Below are positions 44,310 to 52,246 of a DNA stretch of 64,000 nucleotides, piece by piece. The DNA lies in NCBI RefSeq assembly GCF_963977235.1, contig NZ_CAXBOD010000004.1, forward strand, positions 62,001-126,000, read 5' to 3'. The notes beneath the pieces were generated by a model that did no database searches, was not told where the DNA came from, and was given only the letters and a program-made list of their open reading frames with translations. How positions within the stretch are numbered: the first letter of the stretch is position 1; the number at the start of each line of letters is the position of its first letter. Position numbers and translations under genes: made by a program. This DNA is from Albimonas sp963977235 (GTDB lineage: Bacteria; Pseudomonadota; Alphaproteobacteria; Rhodobacterales; Rhodobacteraceae).

Positions 44310-45839
44310 ATGTACGCAATCCGCAACGTCGCAGGCGCGATCGTCGGGGGGCTGAGCGCCTTCCTGGCCCTCAGCGCAGCGGCGCAGACGCAGGCCGCCG
44401 GCGACGGCGCGTCCAAGCCCAACATCCTCGTGATCATGGGCGACGACATCGGCTGGTTCAACACCAGCGCCTACAACTCGGGGATCATGGGCTACACCAC
44501 GCCCAACATTGATTCGATCGCGCAGGAAGGCATCCGCTTCACCGACGCCTACGGCCAGCAGAGCTGCACCGCCGGACGCGCGGCCTTCATCACCGGCCAG
44601 TCGCCCAAGCGCACCGGGATGCTCAAGATCGGCATGCCGGGCGATCCGATCGGCCTGCAGGCCGAAGACCCCACCATCGCCGAGATGCTCAAGCCCATGG
44701 GCTACGCCACGGGCCAGTTCGGCAAGAACCACCTGGGCGACCTGGACGAGTTCCTGCCCACCAACCACGGCTTCGACGAGTTCTTCGGCAACCTCTACCA
44801 TCTCAACGCCGAGGAAGAGCCCGAGAACCCCGACTATCCGCAGAACGCCGAGTTCCGCGAGACCTACGGCCCGCGCGGCGTTCTCAAGGCCACCGCCGAC
44901 GGCCAGATCGAGGACACCGGCCCGCTGACCAGCGAGCGGATGGAGACGGTGGACGAGGAGTTCATGGCCGCCGCCATCGACTTCATCGAGCGCCAGGAGC
45001 AGTCGGACACCCCCTGGTTCGTCTGGTTCAACACCACCCGCATGCACATCTTCACGCACCTCAAGCCGGAGTCCGAGGGCGCGACCGGCATGGGCATCGT
45101 CGCCGACGGCATGACCGAGCATGACAAGATGGTCGGCCAGCTTCTCGACAAGCTCGACGAGCTGGGCGCGGCCGACGACACCATCGTCATCTACACCACC
45201 GACAACGGCGCCGAGAAGTTCACCTGGCCCGACGGCGGCACCTCGCCCTTCCGCGGCGAGAAGGCCACCACCTGGGAAGGCGGCATCCGCATTCCCTTCA
45301 TGATCAAGTGGCCGGGCAAGATCGAGGGCGGCCAGGTCTCGAACGAGATCCTGTCGCTCGAGGACATGTTCCCCACCCTGATCGCCGCGGCCGGCGATCC
45401 CGACATCAAGACCAAGCTGCTCGACGGCCACCAGGCCGGGGACATGACCTACAACGTCCACATCGACGGCTACAACCTGCTGCCCAACCTGACGGGCGAG
45501 TCCGAGGAGTGGCCGCGCAACACCTTCTTCGCCTTCGTCGACGACGGGTCGCTGGGGGCGGTGCGGATCAACCGCTGGAAGGCTCACTTCAGCGTTCAGG
45601 AAGAAGAGGGCATGGGCGCCTGGACCCGCGGGCAGGTTCCGCTGAAAGCGCCGCTGCTGATCGACCTGCGCGCCGATCCCTTCGAGATGGCGCCGGAGGA
45701 CTCCTCCTACTACGACGACTGGTTCGTGCGGCACATGTTCGCCTTCGGCCCGATCACCGGCGTCGTCGCGGAGTTCATGGCCACGTTCGAGGACTACCCC
45801 CAGCGCCAGGAGGCCGGCTCCTTCACGCCCAAGCAGTGA
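44310..45839 (+). CDS. Secreted type I sulfatase (arylsulfatase family) 2
   Basis: 509 residues from the ATG at 44310, chosen because AGGGGAG precedes it and a normal Sec signal (about 1-29) follows; an in-frame ATG at 44280 would add ten hydrophilic residues. Metal site VIMGDDIGWFN, formylglycine precursor C86 in SCTAGRAAFITGQ, then GKNHLGD, WFNTTRMHIF and YTTDNGAEKFTWPD. It is clearly homologous to sulfatase 1 across its length, including LPTNHGFDEFFGNLYHLNAE, but the substrate-facing segments differ, so the pair probably act on different or sequential sulfate esters (inference). Confidence 0.93.
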   Translation: MYAIRNVAGAIVGGLSAFLALSAAAQTQAAGDGASKPNILVIMGDDIGWFNTSAYNSGIMGYTTPNIDSIAQEGIRFTDAYGQQSCTAGRAAFITGQSPKRTGMLKIGMPGDPIGLQAEDPTIAEMLKPMGYATGQFGKNHLGDLDEFLPTNHGFDEFFGNLYHLNAEEEPENPDYPQNAEFRETYGPRGVLKATADGQIEDTGPLTSERMETVDEEFMAAAIDFIERQEQSDTPWFVWFNTTRMHIFTHLKPESEGATGMGIVADGMTEHDKMVGQLLDKLDELGAADDTIVIYTTDNGAEKFTWPDGGTSPFRGEKATTWEGGIRIPFMIKWPGKIEGGQVSNEILSLEDMFPTLIAAAGDPDIKTKLLDGHQAGDMTYNVHIDGYNLLPNLTGESEEWPRNTFFAFVDDGSLGAVRINRWKAHFSVQEEEGMGAWTRGQVPLKAPLLIDLRADPFEMAPEDSSYYDDWFVRHMFAFGPITGVVAEFMATFEDYPQRQEAGSFTPKQ

Positions 45840-45861
45840 GCGAGCCCTGAGGAAACGAACC

Positions 45862-45888
45862 GGGACGCGCCCGCGCCGGGCGCGTCCC
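45862..45888 (+). terminator. Hairpin between sulfatase 2 and the HAD phosphatase gene
   Basis: Perfect 12-bp stem, GGGACGCGCCCG (45862-45873) and CGGGCGCGTCCC (45877-45888), three-base loop, followed by GCCCTTTC. It lies 25 bases before the next gene, so it may end the sulfatase transcript or only reduce read-through into the phosphatase/MoxR genes. Confidence 0.65.
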
Positions 45889-45913
45889 GCCCTTTCGCGA
45901 GAGAGAGACGACC

Positions 45914-46894
45914 ATGCGCCTCGACGCCCTTCCCACCCTCGCCGCCGCGGCGCTGCTGGCCGCGGCCCCTCTGTCCGCGCTGGCCGACCCGCTGCCCTCC
46001 TGGACCGACGAGGGCGCCCAGGCGAGGATCGTCGCCTTCGTCGAGAGCGTGACCGAGGAGGGCGGCGCCGGCTACGTGGCGCCCGAACGGCGCATCGCCG
46101 TCTTCGACAACGACGGCACCCTGTGGTCCGAGCAGCCGGTCTATTTCCAGTTCCTCTACGCCCTCGACGCGGTGAAGGCGAAGGCCGAGGCCGACCCCTC
46201 GATCCTGACCTCCCCTGCCCTGAAGGCGGCCGCGGCGGGCGACATGCAGGCGCTCATGGAAACCGGCATGGACGGCCTGCTCGAAGTGGTCGAGGTCTCC
46301 CACGCCGGCGTCTCGATCGAGGATTTCCAGGCCGACGTCGAGGACTGGCTGACCCACGCCACGCATCCGACCTCGGGCCTGACCTACGCGCAGATGACCT
46401 ACGCCCCGATGGTCGAGTTGCTGGGCTACCTGCACGACAACGGCTTCGCCACCTGGATCGTCTCGGGCGGGGGCGTCGACTTCATCCGCGCCGTCGGCGA
46501 GGCGGCCTACGGCATCCCCCCCTGGCAGGTCGTCGGCTCGCGCGGGAACAGCGCCTGGGACCCCGAGACGAAGACCGTGGTCAAGACCGGCGGCGTCGTG
46601 CTGATCGACGACAAGGAAGGCAAGCCGGTGGGCATCGCCCAGCAGATCGGCGTGCGCCCGATCCTGGCCTTCGGCAACTCCGACGGCGACTACCAGATGC
46701 TCGACTACGTGACCTCGGGCGAGGGGCCCTCGCTGGGCCTGCTCGTCCATCACACCGACGCCGAGCGCGAATTCGCCTACGACCGCGAGGGCCACATCGG
46801 GGTGCTCGACAAGGGGCTCGAGGACGCCGAGGGCCGCGGCTGGGTGATCGTCGACATGAAGGCCGAGTGGTCCCGGGTCTGGAGCGGCGAATGA
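45914..46894 (+). CDS. Secreted HAD-superfamily phosphatase
   Basis: 326 residues with a Sec signal peptide (about 1-25, ending ALADP). HAD motifs: nucleophile Asp in AVFDNDGTLW (about 61-70), motif II Ser in WIVSGGGVDFIRAV, and motif IV in FGNSDGDYQML. A large helical cap lies between motifs I and II. It resembles secreted phosphoserine-phosphatase-like proteins; the substrate is unknown. Being exported, it works beside the two sulfatases, possibly on esters that carry both groups. The MoxR ATPase start overlaps its stop by four bases, tying it to the Bat module. Confidence 0.88.
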   Translation: MRLDALPTLAAAALLAAAPLSALADPLPSWTDEGAQARIVAFVESVTEEGGAGYVAPERRIAVFDNDGTLWSEQPVYFQFLYALDAVKAKAEADPSILTSPALKAAAAGDMQALMETGMDGLLEVVEVSHAGVSIEDFQADVEDWLTHATHPTSGLTYAQMTYAPMVELLGYLHDNGFATWIVSGGGVDFIRAVGEAAYGIPPWQVVGSRGNSAWDPETKTVVKTGGVVLIDDKEGKPVGIAQQIGVRPILAFGNSDGDYQMLDYVTSGEGPSLGLLVHHTDAEREFAYDREGHIGVLDKGLEDAEGRGWVIVDMKAEWSRVWSGE

Positions 46895-47895
46895 TCCCGC
46901 AGGAGGCGCTCGAAGCTCTGCGCGTCCGCATGGGCGAGGCCATCGTCGGCCAGCAGGGGGTGATCGAGCGGCTGCTGATCGGCCTGCTCGCGAACGGCAA
47001 CCTGCTGGTCGAGGGGCTGCCGGGGCTGGCCAAGACCCGGGCGATCAAAGCGCTGGCGAAGAACCTGGAATGCGACTTCTCGCGCATCCAGTTCACCCCG
47101 GACCTGCTGCCCTCCGACGTCACCGGGTCCGAGATCTACAGCCAGGGCGCGGCGGATGCGGGGGGCGGGGCCTTCCGCTTCCAGCCCGGCCCGATCTTCG
47201 CCGACATCGTGCTGGCCGACGAGATCAACCGCGCGCCCCCCAAGGTGCAGGCCGCCCTGCTCGAGGCGATGGAGGAGCGCCAGGTCACCGTCGGCGGCAC
47301 GACCCACCGGATGCCGCCGCTGTTCATGGTGATGGCCACCCAGAATCCCATCGAGCAGGAGGGCACCTACCCCCTGCCCGAGGCCCAGACCGACCGGTTC
47401 CTGATGCATGTCCTCGTCACCTGGCCCTCGGTCGAGGAGGAGGTCGAGGTGATCCGCATGGTCCGCGGCGAGGAGATCGCCGCCCAGGCCGCCGCCGCCC
47501 CCGACGCCGCCGCGCCGCCCCCCCCGCGCGAGGCGATCCCCCAGGCCGCGATCTTCGAGGCGCGTCGCGAGATCGCCGCGATCCACGCCGCGCCGGCGAT
47601 CGAGCGCTACATGGCCGATCTCGTCCAGGCCACCCGCACGCCCGACGCCTTCGGCGAGGATCTGGCCCGCTGGATCGAGATCGGGGCGAGCCCGCGCGCG
47701 TCCCTCGCGCTCGACCGCTGCGGGCGGGCGCACGCCTGGCTGGCGGGGCGCGACTATGTCGACCCCGAGGACCTGCGCGCGGTCGCCCCCGACGTGCTGC
47801 GCCACCGCCTGCGCCTGAGCTACGAGGCCCAGGGCGAGGGCGTCGCCCCCGACCGCGTGGTCGAGGAGATCCTCGCCCGCGTCGCCCTGCCCTGA
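46891..47895 (+). CDS. MoxR-family AAA+ ATPase
   Basis: 334 residues. AAA+ core with Walker A GLPGLAKT (about 44-51), Walker B IVLADEINRAPP, sensor 1 MATQNPIEQEGTYPLPEAQ and arginine-finger region DRFLM. A C-terminal lid domain follows, after an Ala/Pro-rich insertion (about 198-213). MoxR ATPases act with VWA proteins as chaperone-like machines; the founding member helps methanol dehydrogenase maturation (family knowledge). Start overlaps the phosphatase stop (ATGA), and the DUF58, DUF4381 and VWA genes follow directly. Confidence 0.93.
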   Translation: MIPQEALEALRVRMGEAIVGQQGVIERLLIGLLANGNLLVEGLPGLAKTRAIKALAKNLECDFSRIQFTPDLLPSDVTGSEIYSQGAADAGGGAFRFQPGPIFADIVLADEINRAPPKVQAALLEAMEERQVTVGGTTHRMPPLFMVMATQNPIEQEGTYPLPEAQTDRFLMHVLVTWPSVEEEVEVIRMVRGEEIAAQAAAAPDAAAPPPPREAIPQAAIFEARREIAAIHAAPAIERYMADLVQATRTPDAFGEDLARWIEIGASPRASLALDRCGRAHAWLAGRDYVDPEDLRAVAPDVLRHRLRLSYEAQGEGVAPDRVVEEILARVALP

Positions 47896-47906
47896 GGGCT
47901 GCGCGC

Positions 47907-48917
47907 ATGGCCTCGCCTTCCCCCTCCGCCCGCGCCCGGCTTCGCGCGGGGCTGGTCGCCGCAGAACCGCAGGCGCTGGAGGATCCGCGCGTGCATGTCT
48001 CGCTCGGCGGGCTGCGGGCGCTAGAGGGGCGGGCCCGCGCGCTCAGCTTCGCCCCCCGCCAGCCGGCGCGCTCGGCGATGAACGGGCGCCACGCCTCGCG
48101 CCTGCGCGGCCGCGGCCTGACCTTCGAGGAGCTGCGCGCCTACGTCCCCGGCGACGACGTCCGCTCGATCGACTGGAAGGCCACCGCGCGCATGGGCGAG
48201 CCCTTCGTGCGCGTCACCACCGAGGAGCGCGACCGCCCCGCCCTGATCGTGGTCGACCAGCGGATGTCGATGTTCTTCGGCTCGGTCCTCAACATGAAGG
48301 CGGTGACCGCGGCCGAGGCCGCAGCACTCGCCGCCTTCCGGATCCGCGACCAGGGCGACCGGGTGGGCGGCATCGTCTTTGGCGACGCGCATCTCGCCGA
48401 GATCCGCCCCGCCCGCGGCCGCGTCTCGCTCGACCGGTTCCTGTCCGCGCTCGCCGAGGCCAACGGTATGCTGGCGGCCGACGCGCCCAACCCCTCGCCG
48501 ATGCCGCTGAACCGGGTGCTGCGCGCGGTGGCCCGGATCGCGCCGCGCAATCACCTGGTGATCGTGCTCTCGGACTTCGACGCGGTGGACGCGGAGACCC
48601 GGCTGCTGGTCTCGACCCTGTCGCGGCGCAACGACCTGGTGCTGGGGCTCGTCTCGGACCCGTTCGCCGACGAGCTGCCCAAGGGGCTGCGCCTGGTGGT
48701 CTCGGACGGGGAGCTGCAGGCCGAGGTCAACACCGCCGACCGCGGCGCCCACCGGAGCCTGCGCGAGATGACCCGCGGCCGGCTGGCCGAGATCCTCGAC
48801 TGGCAGCGCAGCCTCGGCGTCCCGGTCCTGCCCCTGACCGCGGCCGAGGAGACGGTCCCCCAGATGCGCCGCCTGATGGGCCTCGCCCCGCGCCCCGCCG
48901 CGGCGGGCGCCCGATGA
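47907..48917 (+). CDS. DUF58 protein (VWA-like, MoxR partner)
   Basis: 336 residues, cytoplasmic. The DUF58 signature is GRGLTFEELRAYVPGDDVRSIDWKATAR, split here as GRGLTFEELRAYVPGDDVRS (about 70-89) and IDWKATARMGEP. A VWA-like fold follows with ALIVVDQRMSM in place of a strict DxSxS metal site, and LVIVLSDFDAVD. Always near MoxR in bacterial operons; precise biochemical role not established. Stop overlaps the next start by four bases. Confidence 0.92.
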   Translation: MASPSPSARARLRAGLVAAEPQALEDPRVHVSLGGLRALEGRARALSFAPRQPARSAMNGRHASRLRGRGLTFEELRAYVPGDDVRSIDWKATARMGEPFVRVTTEERDRPALIVVDQRMSMFFGSVLNMKAVTAAEAAALAAFRIRDQGDRVGGIVFGDAHLAEIRPARGRVSLDRFLSALAEANGMLAADAPNPSPMPLNRVLRAVARIAPRNHLVIVLSDFDAVDAETRLLVSTLSRRNDLVLGLVSDPFADELPKGLRLVVSDGELQAEVNTADRGAHRSLREMTRGRLAEILDWQRSLGVPVLPLTAAEETVPQMRRLMGLAPRPAAAGAR

Positions 48918-49576
48918 CCGGCCCCGCGCCCTCCCCGCCCGAGGCGGCGCCGCCCCTCGACGCCCCCATTCTGCTGGCCCAGGCCGCGCCCGCTCCCGCC
49001 TCCGGGACGCCAACCGAGGCCCCGCAGGATCCGCCTGCTCCCCCCTCCGGAACGCCGGCCGGGGCTGCGGAGATCCCCGCGCCGACCTCCGACGCCGTGC
49101 CGGGCGAGGCGCAGGCCAACCTCATCGACCTGCTCGACGCCCTCCAGCAGCCGCCTTCGCCTGCGCCGGTGGCGATGACCCCGCAGACGCCGGGCTGGAT
49201 CGTGATCGGCGTCGCGCTGGCGCTGCTGCTGGTCTGGGCCGCGCTCGCCCGCCGTCGCCGCCGCCGCGCCAACGCCTGGCGGCGCGAGGCGCTGGCGGCC
49301 CTCGCGCAGGCGGGCGACGACCCCGCCGCAATCGCCCCGATCCTGAGGCGGGCCGCGCTCGCCGCCCGCCCGCGGGCGCAGGTGGCCGGACTGACCGGCG
49401 AACGCTGGCTCGGTTACCTCGACGAGACCGGCGGGGCGGGAGACGCCGCCTTCGCCGACGGCCCCGGCCGGGCGTTGCTGCGCGGCCCCTATGACGGCCG
49501 CGACGCGCCCGCCCCGGGCCTCGGGGCGCTCGCCGCCCGCTGGGTGCGCCGGGCGCCGATGGAGGGGGGCCGGTGA
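48914..49576 (+). CDS. DUF4381 membrane protein of the MoxR/Bat module
   Basis: 220 residues: a long Pro/Ala-rich segment (about 1-68), the family block NLIDLLDALQQPPSPAPVAM with MTPQTPGW just after, one membrane helix (about 95-113), then a basic stretch RRRRRRANAWRREAL and a small cytoplasmic domain with GERWLGYLDE. DUF4381 proteins occur almost only between DUF58 and VWA genes of Bat operons. Likely anchors the machine to the inner membrane (inference). Overlaps both neighbours by four bases. Confidence 0.87.
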   Translation: MTGPAPSPPEAAPPLDAPILLAQAAPAPASGTPTEAPQDPPAPPSGTPAGAAEIPAPTSDAVPGEAQANLIDLLDALQQPPSPAPVAMTPQTPGWIVIGVALALLLVWAALARRRRRRANAWRREALAALAQAGDDPAAIAPILRRAALAARPRAQVAGLTGERWLGYLDETGGAGDAAFADGPGRALLRGPYDGRDAPAPGLGALAARWVRRAPMEGGR

Positions 49577-50553
49577 TCTCGCTCTCCTTCCCCTGGGCGC
49601 TGCTGCTTTTGCCCCTGCCGCTGCTGGTCTGGCGCCTCATGCCCGCGCACCGCGAGCCGACGCCCGCCCTGCGCGTCCCGTTCTTCCGCCGCGTGGCCGA
49701 GGCCGCGGGGGCCGAGCCCCGGCGCGGCGCCGTGGTGCGCGCCCGCTCGCGCCTGCAGATGGCCGCGGCGGCGCTTGCCTGGGGCCTGCTGGTTGTGGCC
49801 CTCGCGGGGCCCGAGCGGCTGGGCAAGCCGGTGGAGATCACACGCTCGGCCCGCGACGTGGCGCTGGCGATCGACATCTCCGGCTCGATGGACACGCGCG
49901 ATTTCAAGGCGCCCGACGGGGCGCTCCAGCAACGCTTCGCCGCCGTGCGCGACGTGGTGCGCCGCTTTGTCGAGGGGCGGCAGGGCGACCGGCTGGCGCT
50001 GATCGTGTTCGGCTCGAAAGCCTATCTGCAGTCGCCGCTGACCGAGGACCTCTCGGCCATCGTCTCGCTGCTCGACCGCACCGAGGTCGGCATGGCGGGC
50101 CCGCACACGGCGCTCGGCGACGCCATCGGCCTCTCGATCCGCACCTTCGAGGCGAGCGAGGTCGAGCAGCGCCTGCTGATCCTCTTGTCCGACGGCGCCG
50201 ACACCGCCAGCCGCATGAGCCCGGTCAACGCCGCCGAGATCGCCGCCGACCGGGGCGTCGAGATCCACACCGTGGGCGTCGGCGACCCCGCCGCCTCGGG
50301 CGAGGACCGGGTCGATCTGGGCGCCCTGCAGGACATCGCGCGGCGGGGCGGGGGCAGCTATTTCTACGCCTCCGACCAGGACGCGCTGGCCGAGGTCTAC
50401 GCGCGCATCGACCAGATGACCCCCCGCAAGGTCGAAACCCTGTCCTGGCGCCCCCGCCGCTCGCTGGCCTGGATCCCGATGGCCGGGGCGCTGGCGGTGG
50501 TGCTGGCGACCACCGCGGGTCTGCACCTCGTCTCCCGCAGGCGCCCGGCATGA
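49573..50553 (+). CDS. VWA-domain membrane protein (BatA-like)
   Basis: 326 residues. N-terminal hydrophobic hairpin (about 1-20 and 56-78), then a VWA domain with an intact metal site: D101 in LAIDISGSMDTRD (DxSxS), Thr in the GPHTALGDAIG loop, and Asp in LLSDGADTAS. A C-terminal helix (about 300-318) returns to the membrane. BatA proteins place the VWA domain in the periplasm, where it could bind substrate proteins (family model). Its stop overlaps a 23-codon mini-ORF that leads to the next gene. Confidence 0.92.
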   Translation: MISLSFPWALLLLPLPLLVWRLMPAHREPTPALRVPFFRRVAEAAGAEPRRGAVVRARSRLQMAAAALAWGLLVVALAGPERLGKPVEITRSARDVALAIDISGSMDTRDFKAPDGALQQRFAAVRDVVRRFVEGRQGDRLALIVFGSKAYLQSPLTEDLSAIVSLLDRTEVGMAGPHTALGDAIGLSIRTFEASEVEQRLLILLSDGADTASRMSPVNAAEIAADRGVEIHTVGVGDPAASGEDRVDLGALQDIARRGGGSYFYASDQDALAEVYARIDQMTPRKVETLSWRPRRSLAWIPMAGALAVVLATTAGLHLVSRRRPA

Positions 50554-50621
50554 GCCTCGGACCCGTCAACCGGCGCCCGCGCGGCATGCGCCGCGACTCT
50601 CGCCACCGGGGCCCGGCATGA
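50550..50621 (+). CDS. Possible 23-codon coupling ORF between the two VWA genes
   Basis: ATG at 50550 overlaps the BatA stop and its TGA (50619-50621) overlaps the BatB start (ATG at 50618). The peptide starts MSLGPVNRRPRGMRRD, is very basic and resembles no family. Both junctions lie in two copies of the 17-base sequence GCCCGGCATGAGCCTCG (50543-50559 and 50611-50627), so it was probably created by a 68-base duplication or insertion. It may serve only to carry ribosomes to the next gene. Confidence 0.4.
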   Translation: MSLGPVNRRPRGMRRDSRHRGPA

Positions 50622-52246
50622 GCCTCGATGCGCTCGCCCTCGCCGCCGAGGCGTTCCGTTTCCTGCGCCCGCTGTGGCTGCTGGCGCTGCCGGTCATCGT
50701 GCTGCTGTGGGCGGCCGTGCGCCGCGCCCATGCCAGGCCCCGGCCGGCGGCGGCGCGCATCGCGCCCCACCTGCACGCGGCCCTGACGCTCGACGCGGCC
50801 CGCAGGCGGCGCCCGCAGCCCATCGACGGCGTGGCGCTGGCGCTGATCTGCTGCGCGCTGGGCGCGGCCGGACCCGCCTGGACCCGCGCCGCCGACCCGT
50901 TCGCCGCCCAGTCGGCGCCGGCGGTGGTGGTGCTGAAGGTCACGCCCTCGATGCTGGGGACCGACCTCGCGCCCTCCCGGCTCGAGCGCGGGCAGCAGAA
51001 GATCCGCGACTTCCTCGACCTTCGCGCCGGCGCCCGCACGGCGCTGATCGCCTATGCGGGGTCGGCCCATGTGGTGATCCCGATGACCGAGGACGCGGGC
51101 GTCATCGCGCCCTACCTCGCCGCCCTCTCGCCCGGGGCGATGCCGCGCGAGGGCGACGCGGCCGCCGAGGCGCTGGCGCTGGCCGCCTCCCTCCTCTCGG
51201 CCGAGGCGGGCGCCGCGCCGGGCGCCCCGCCCCCCGGCGGCGTGCTGCTGGTGGCCGACGCGGTGGCGCCGGGCGAGGTCGAGGCGCTGAATGACGCCGC
51301 AGCCAGACTCGCGGTCCTCTCGGCGCTGCCGGAGGGCAGCCGCGACCGCGGGCTCGACGCGCTCTCGGCCCCGGTGATCGCGATCTCGCCCGACGACGCC
51401 GACATCGCCCGCATCGACGGGCTGCTGAACGCCGCCTGGGCGCGCGCGCAGCTTGGCGACGAGAGCCGCCCCTGGGAGGATCGCGGCCGCTGGCTGGCCT
51501 GGCCGGCGGCGCTCCTGACGCTGATCTGGTTCCGCCGCGGCTGGACCATGCGCTGGGCCGCCCTGGCCCTGGCCCTGGCGCTGGCCGCCCCCGGCGCGCC
51601 CCGCGCGCAGGACGGCTCGCGCGACGTGCGCGCGGCCGCGAGCGTCGAGCCGCCGGGGCCGTTCGAGCTCGGCGCCCCGCTCGCCGGCTGGTTCCTGACC
51701 CCCGACCAGCAGGGCGACATCGCCGTGCGCCGGCGCCAGTTCGACCGGGCCGCCGCGCTCTACGCCGATCCCTACCGACGAGCCTGGGCCCAGTATCGCG
51801 ACGGCCAGTATGGCGCCGCAGCCGCGGCGCTGGCCGCGCTCGACACCGCGCAGGCGGCCTTTCTGCAGGGGCTCGCCTCGATCCGCGCGCGCGCCTATCG
51901 CGACGGGGTCCGCGCCTTCCAGACGGCGCTCGACCGCGACCCGGACTTCCCGGGCGCGGCCGAGAACCTCGATCTCGCCCGCCGCATCGTCGCCTATGTC
52001 GAGGATCAGCAGGAGGCGTCCGACACCGGCGACCAGCCCGATCTCGGCGCCGACGAGGTCGCCTATGACAACGAGGAAGACCGCGGACAGGAGATCCAGG
52101 CGCCCCGGGAGGACCAGGAGGGCGAGGGCCGCCTGCTGACCGCCGAGCAGTGGATGCGCACCGTCGACACCCGCCCGGCCGAGTTCCTGCGCCAGCGCTT
52201 CGCCCTCGAAGCCTCCCGCGCCCAGCCCCCCGGAGGCGGCGAATGA
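50618..52246 (+). CDS. VWA-TPR fusion membrane protein (BatB/BatC-like)
   Basis: 542 residues. Membrane helix pair (about 18-36 and 70-88), VWA-like domain (about 100-280), another hydrophobic pair (about 293-332), then a TPR region (about 355-470: YRRAWAQYRDGQYGAAAAAL, DGVRAFQTALDRDPDFPGAAENL) and an acidic tail. The VWA metal site is degenerate: LKVTPSMLGTD has K107 where the first Asp of DxSxS belongs, so it probably cannot bind Mg. BatB and BatC are separate genes in many bacteria and fused here. Coupled to the BatD gene by a four-base overlap. Confidence 0.9.
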   Translation: MSLDALALAAEAFRFLRPLWLLALPVIVLLWAAVRRAHARPRPAAARIAPHLHAALTLDAARRRRPQPIDGVALALICCALGAAGPAWTRAADPFAAQSAPAVVVLKVTPSMLGTDLAPSRLERGQQKIRDFLDLRAGARTALIAYAGSAHVVIPMTEDAGVIAPYLAALSPGAMPREGDAAAEALALAASLLSAEAGAAPGAPPPGGVLLVADAVAPGEVEALNDAAARLAVLSALPEGSRDRGLDALSAPVIAISPDDADIARIDGLLNAAWARAQLGDESRPWEDRGRWLAWPAALLTLIWFRRGWTMRWAALALALALAAPGAPRAQDGSRDVRAAASVEPPGPFELGAPLAGWFLTPDQQGDIAVRRRQFDRAAALYADPYRRAWAQYRDGQYGAAAAALAALDTAQAAFLQGLASIRARAYRDGVRAFQTALDRDPDFPGAAENLDLARRIVAYVEDQQEASDTGDQPDLGADEVAYDNEEDRGQEIQAPREDQEGEGRLLTAEQWMRTVDTRPAEFLRQRFALEASRAQPPGGGE

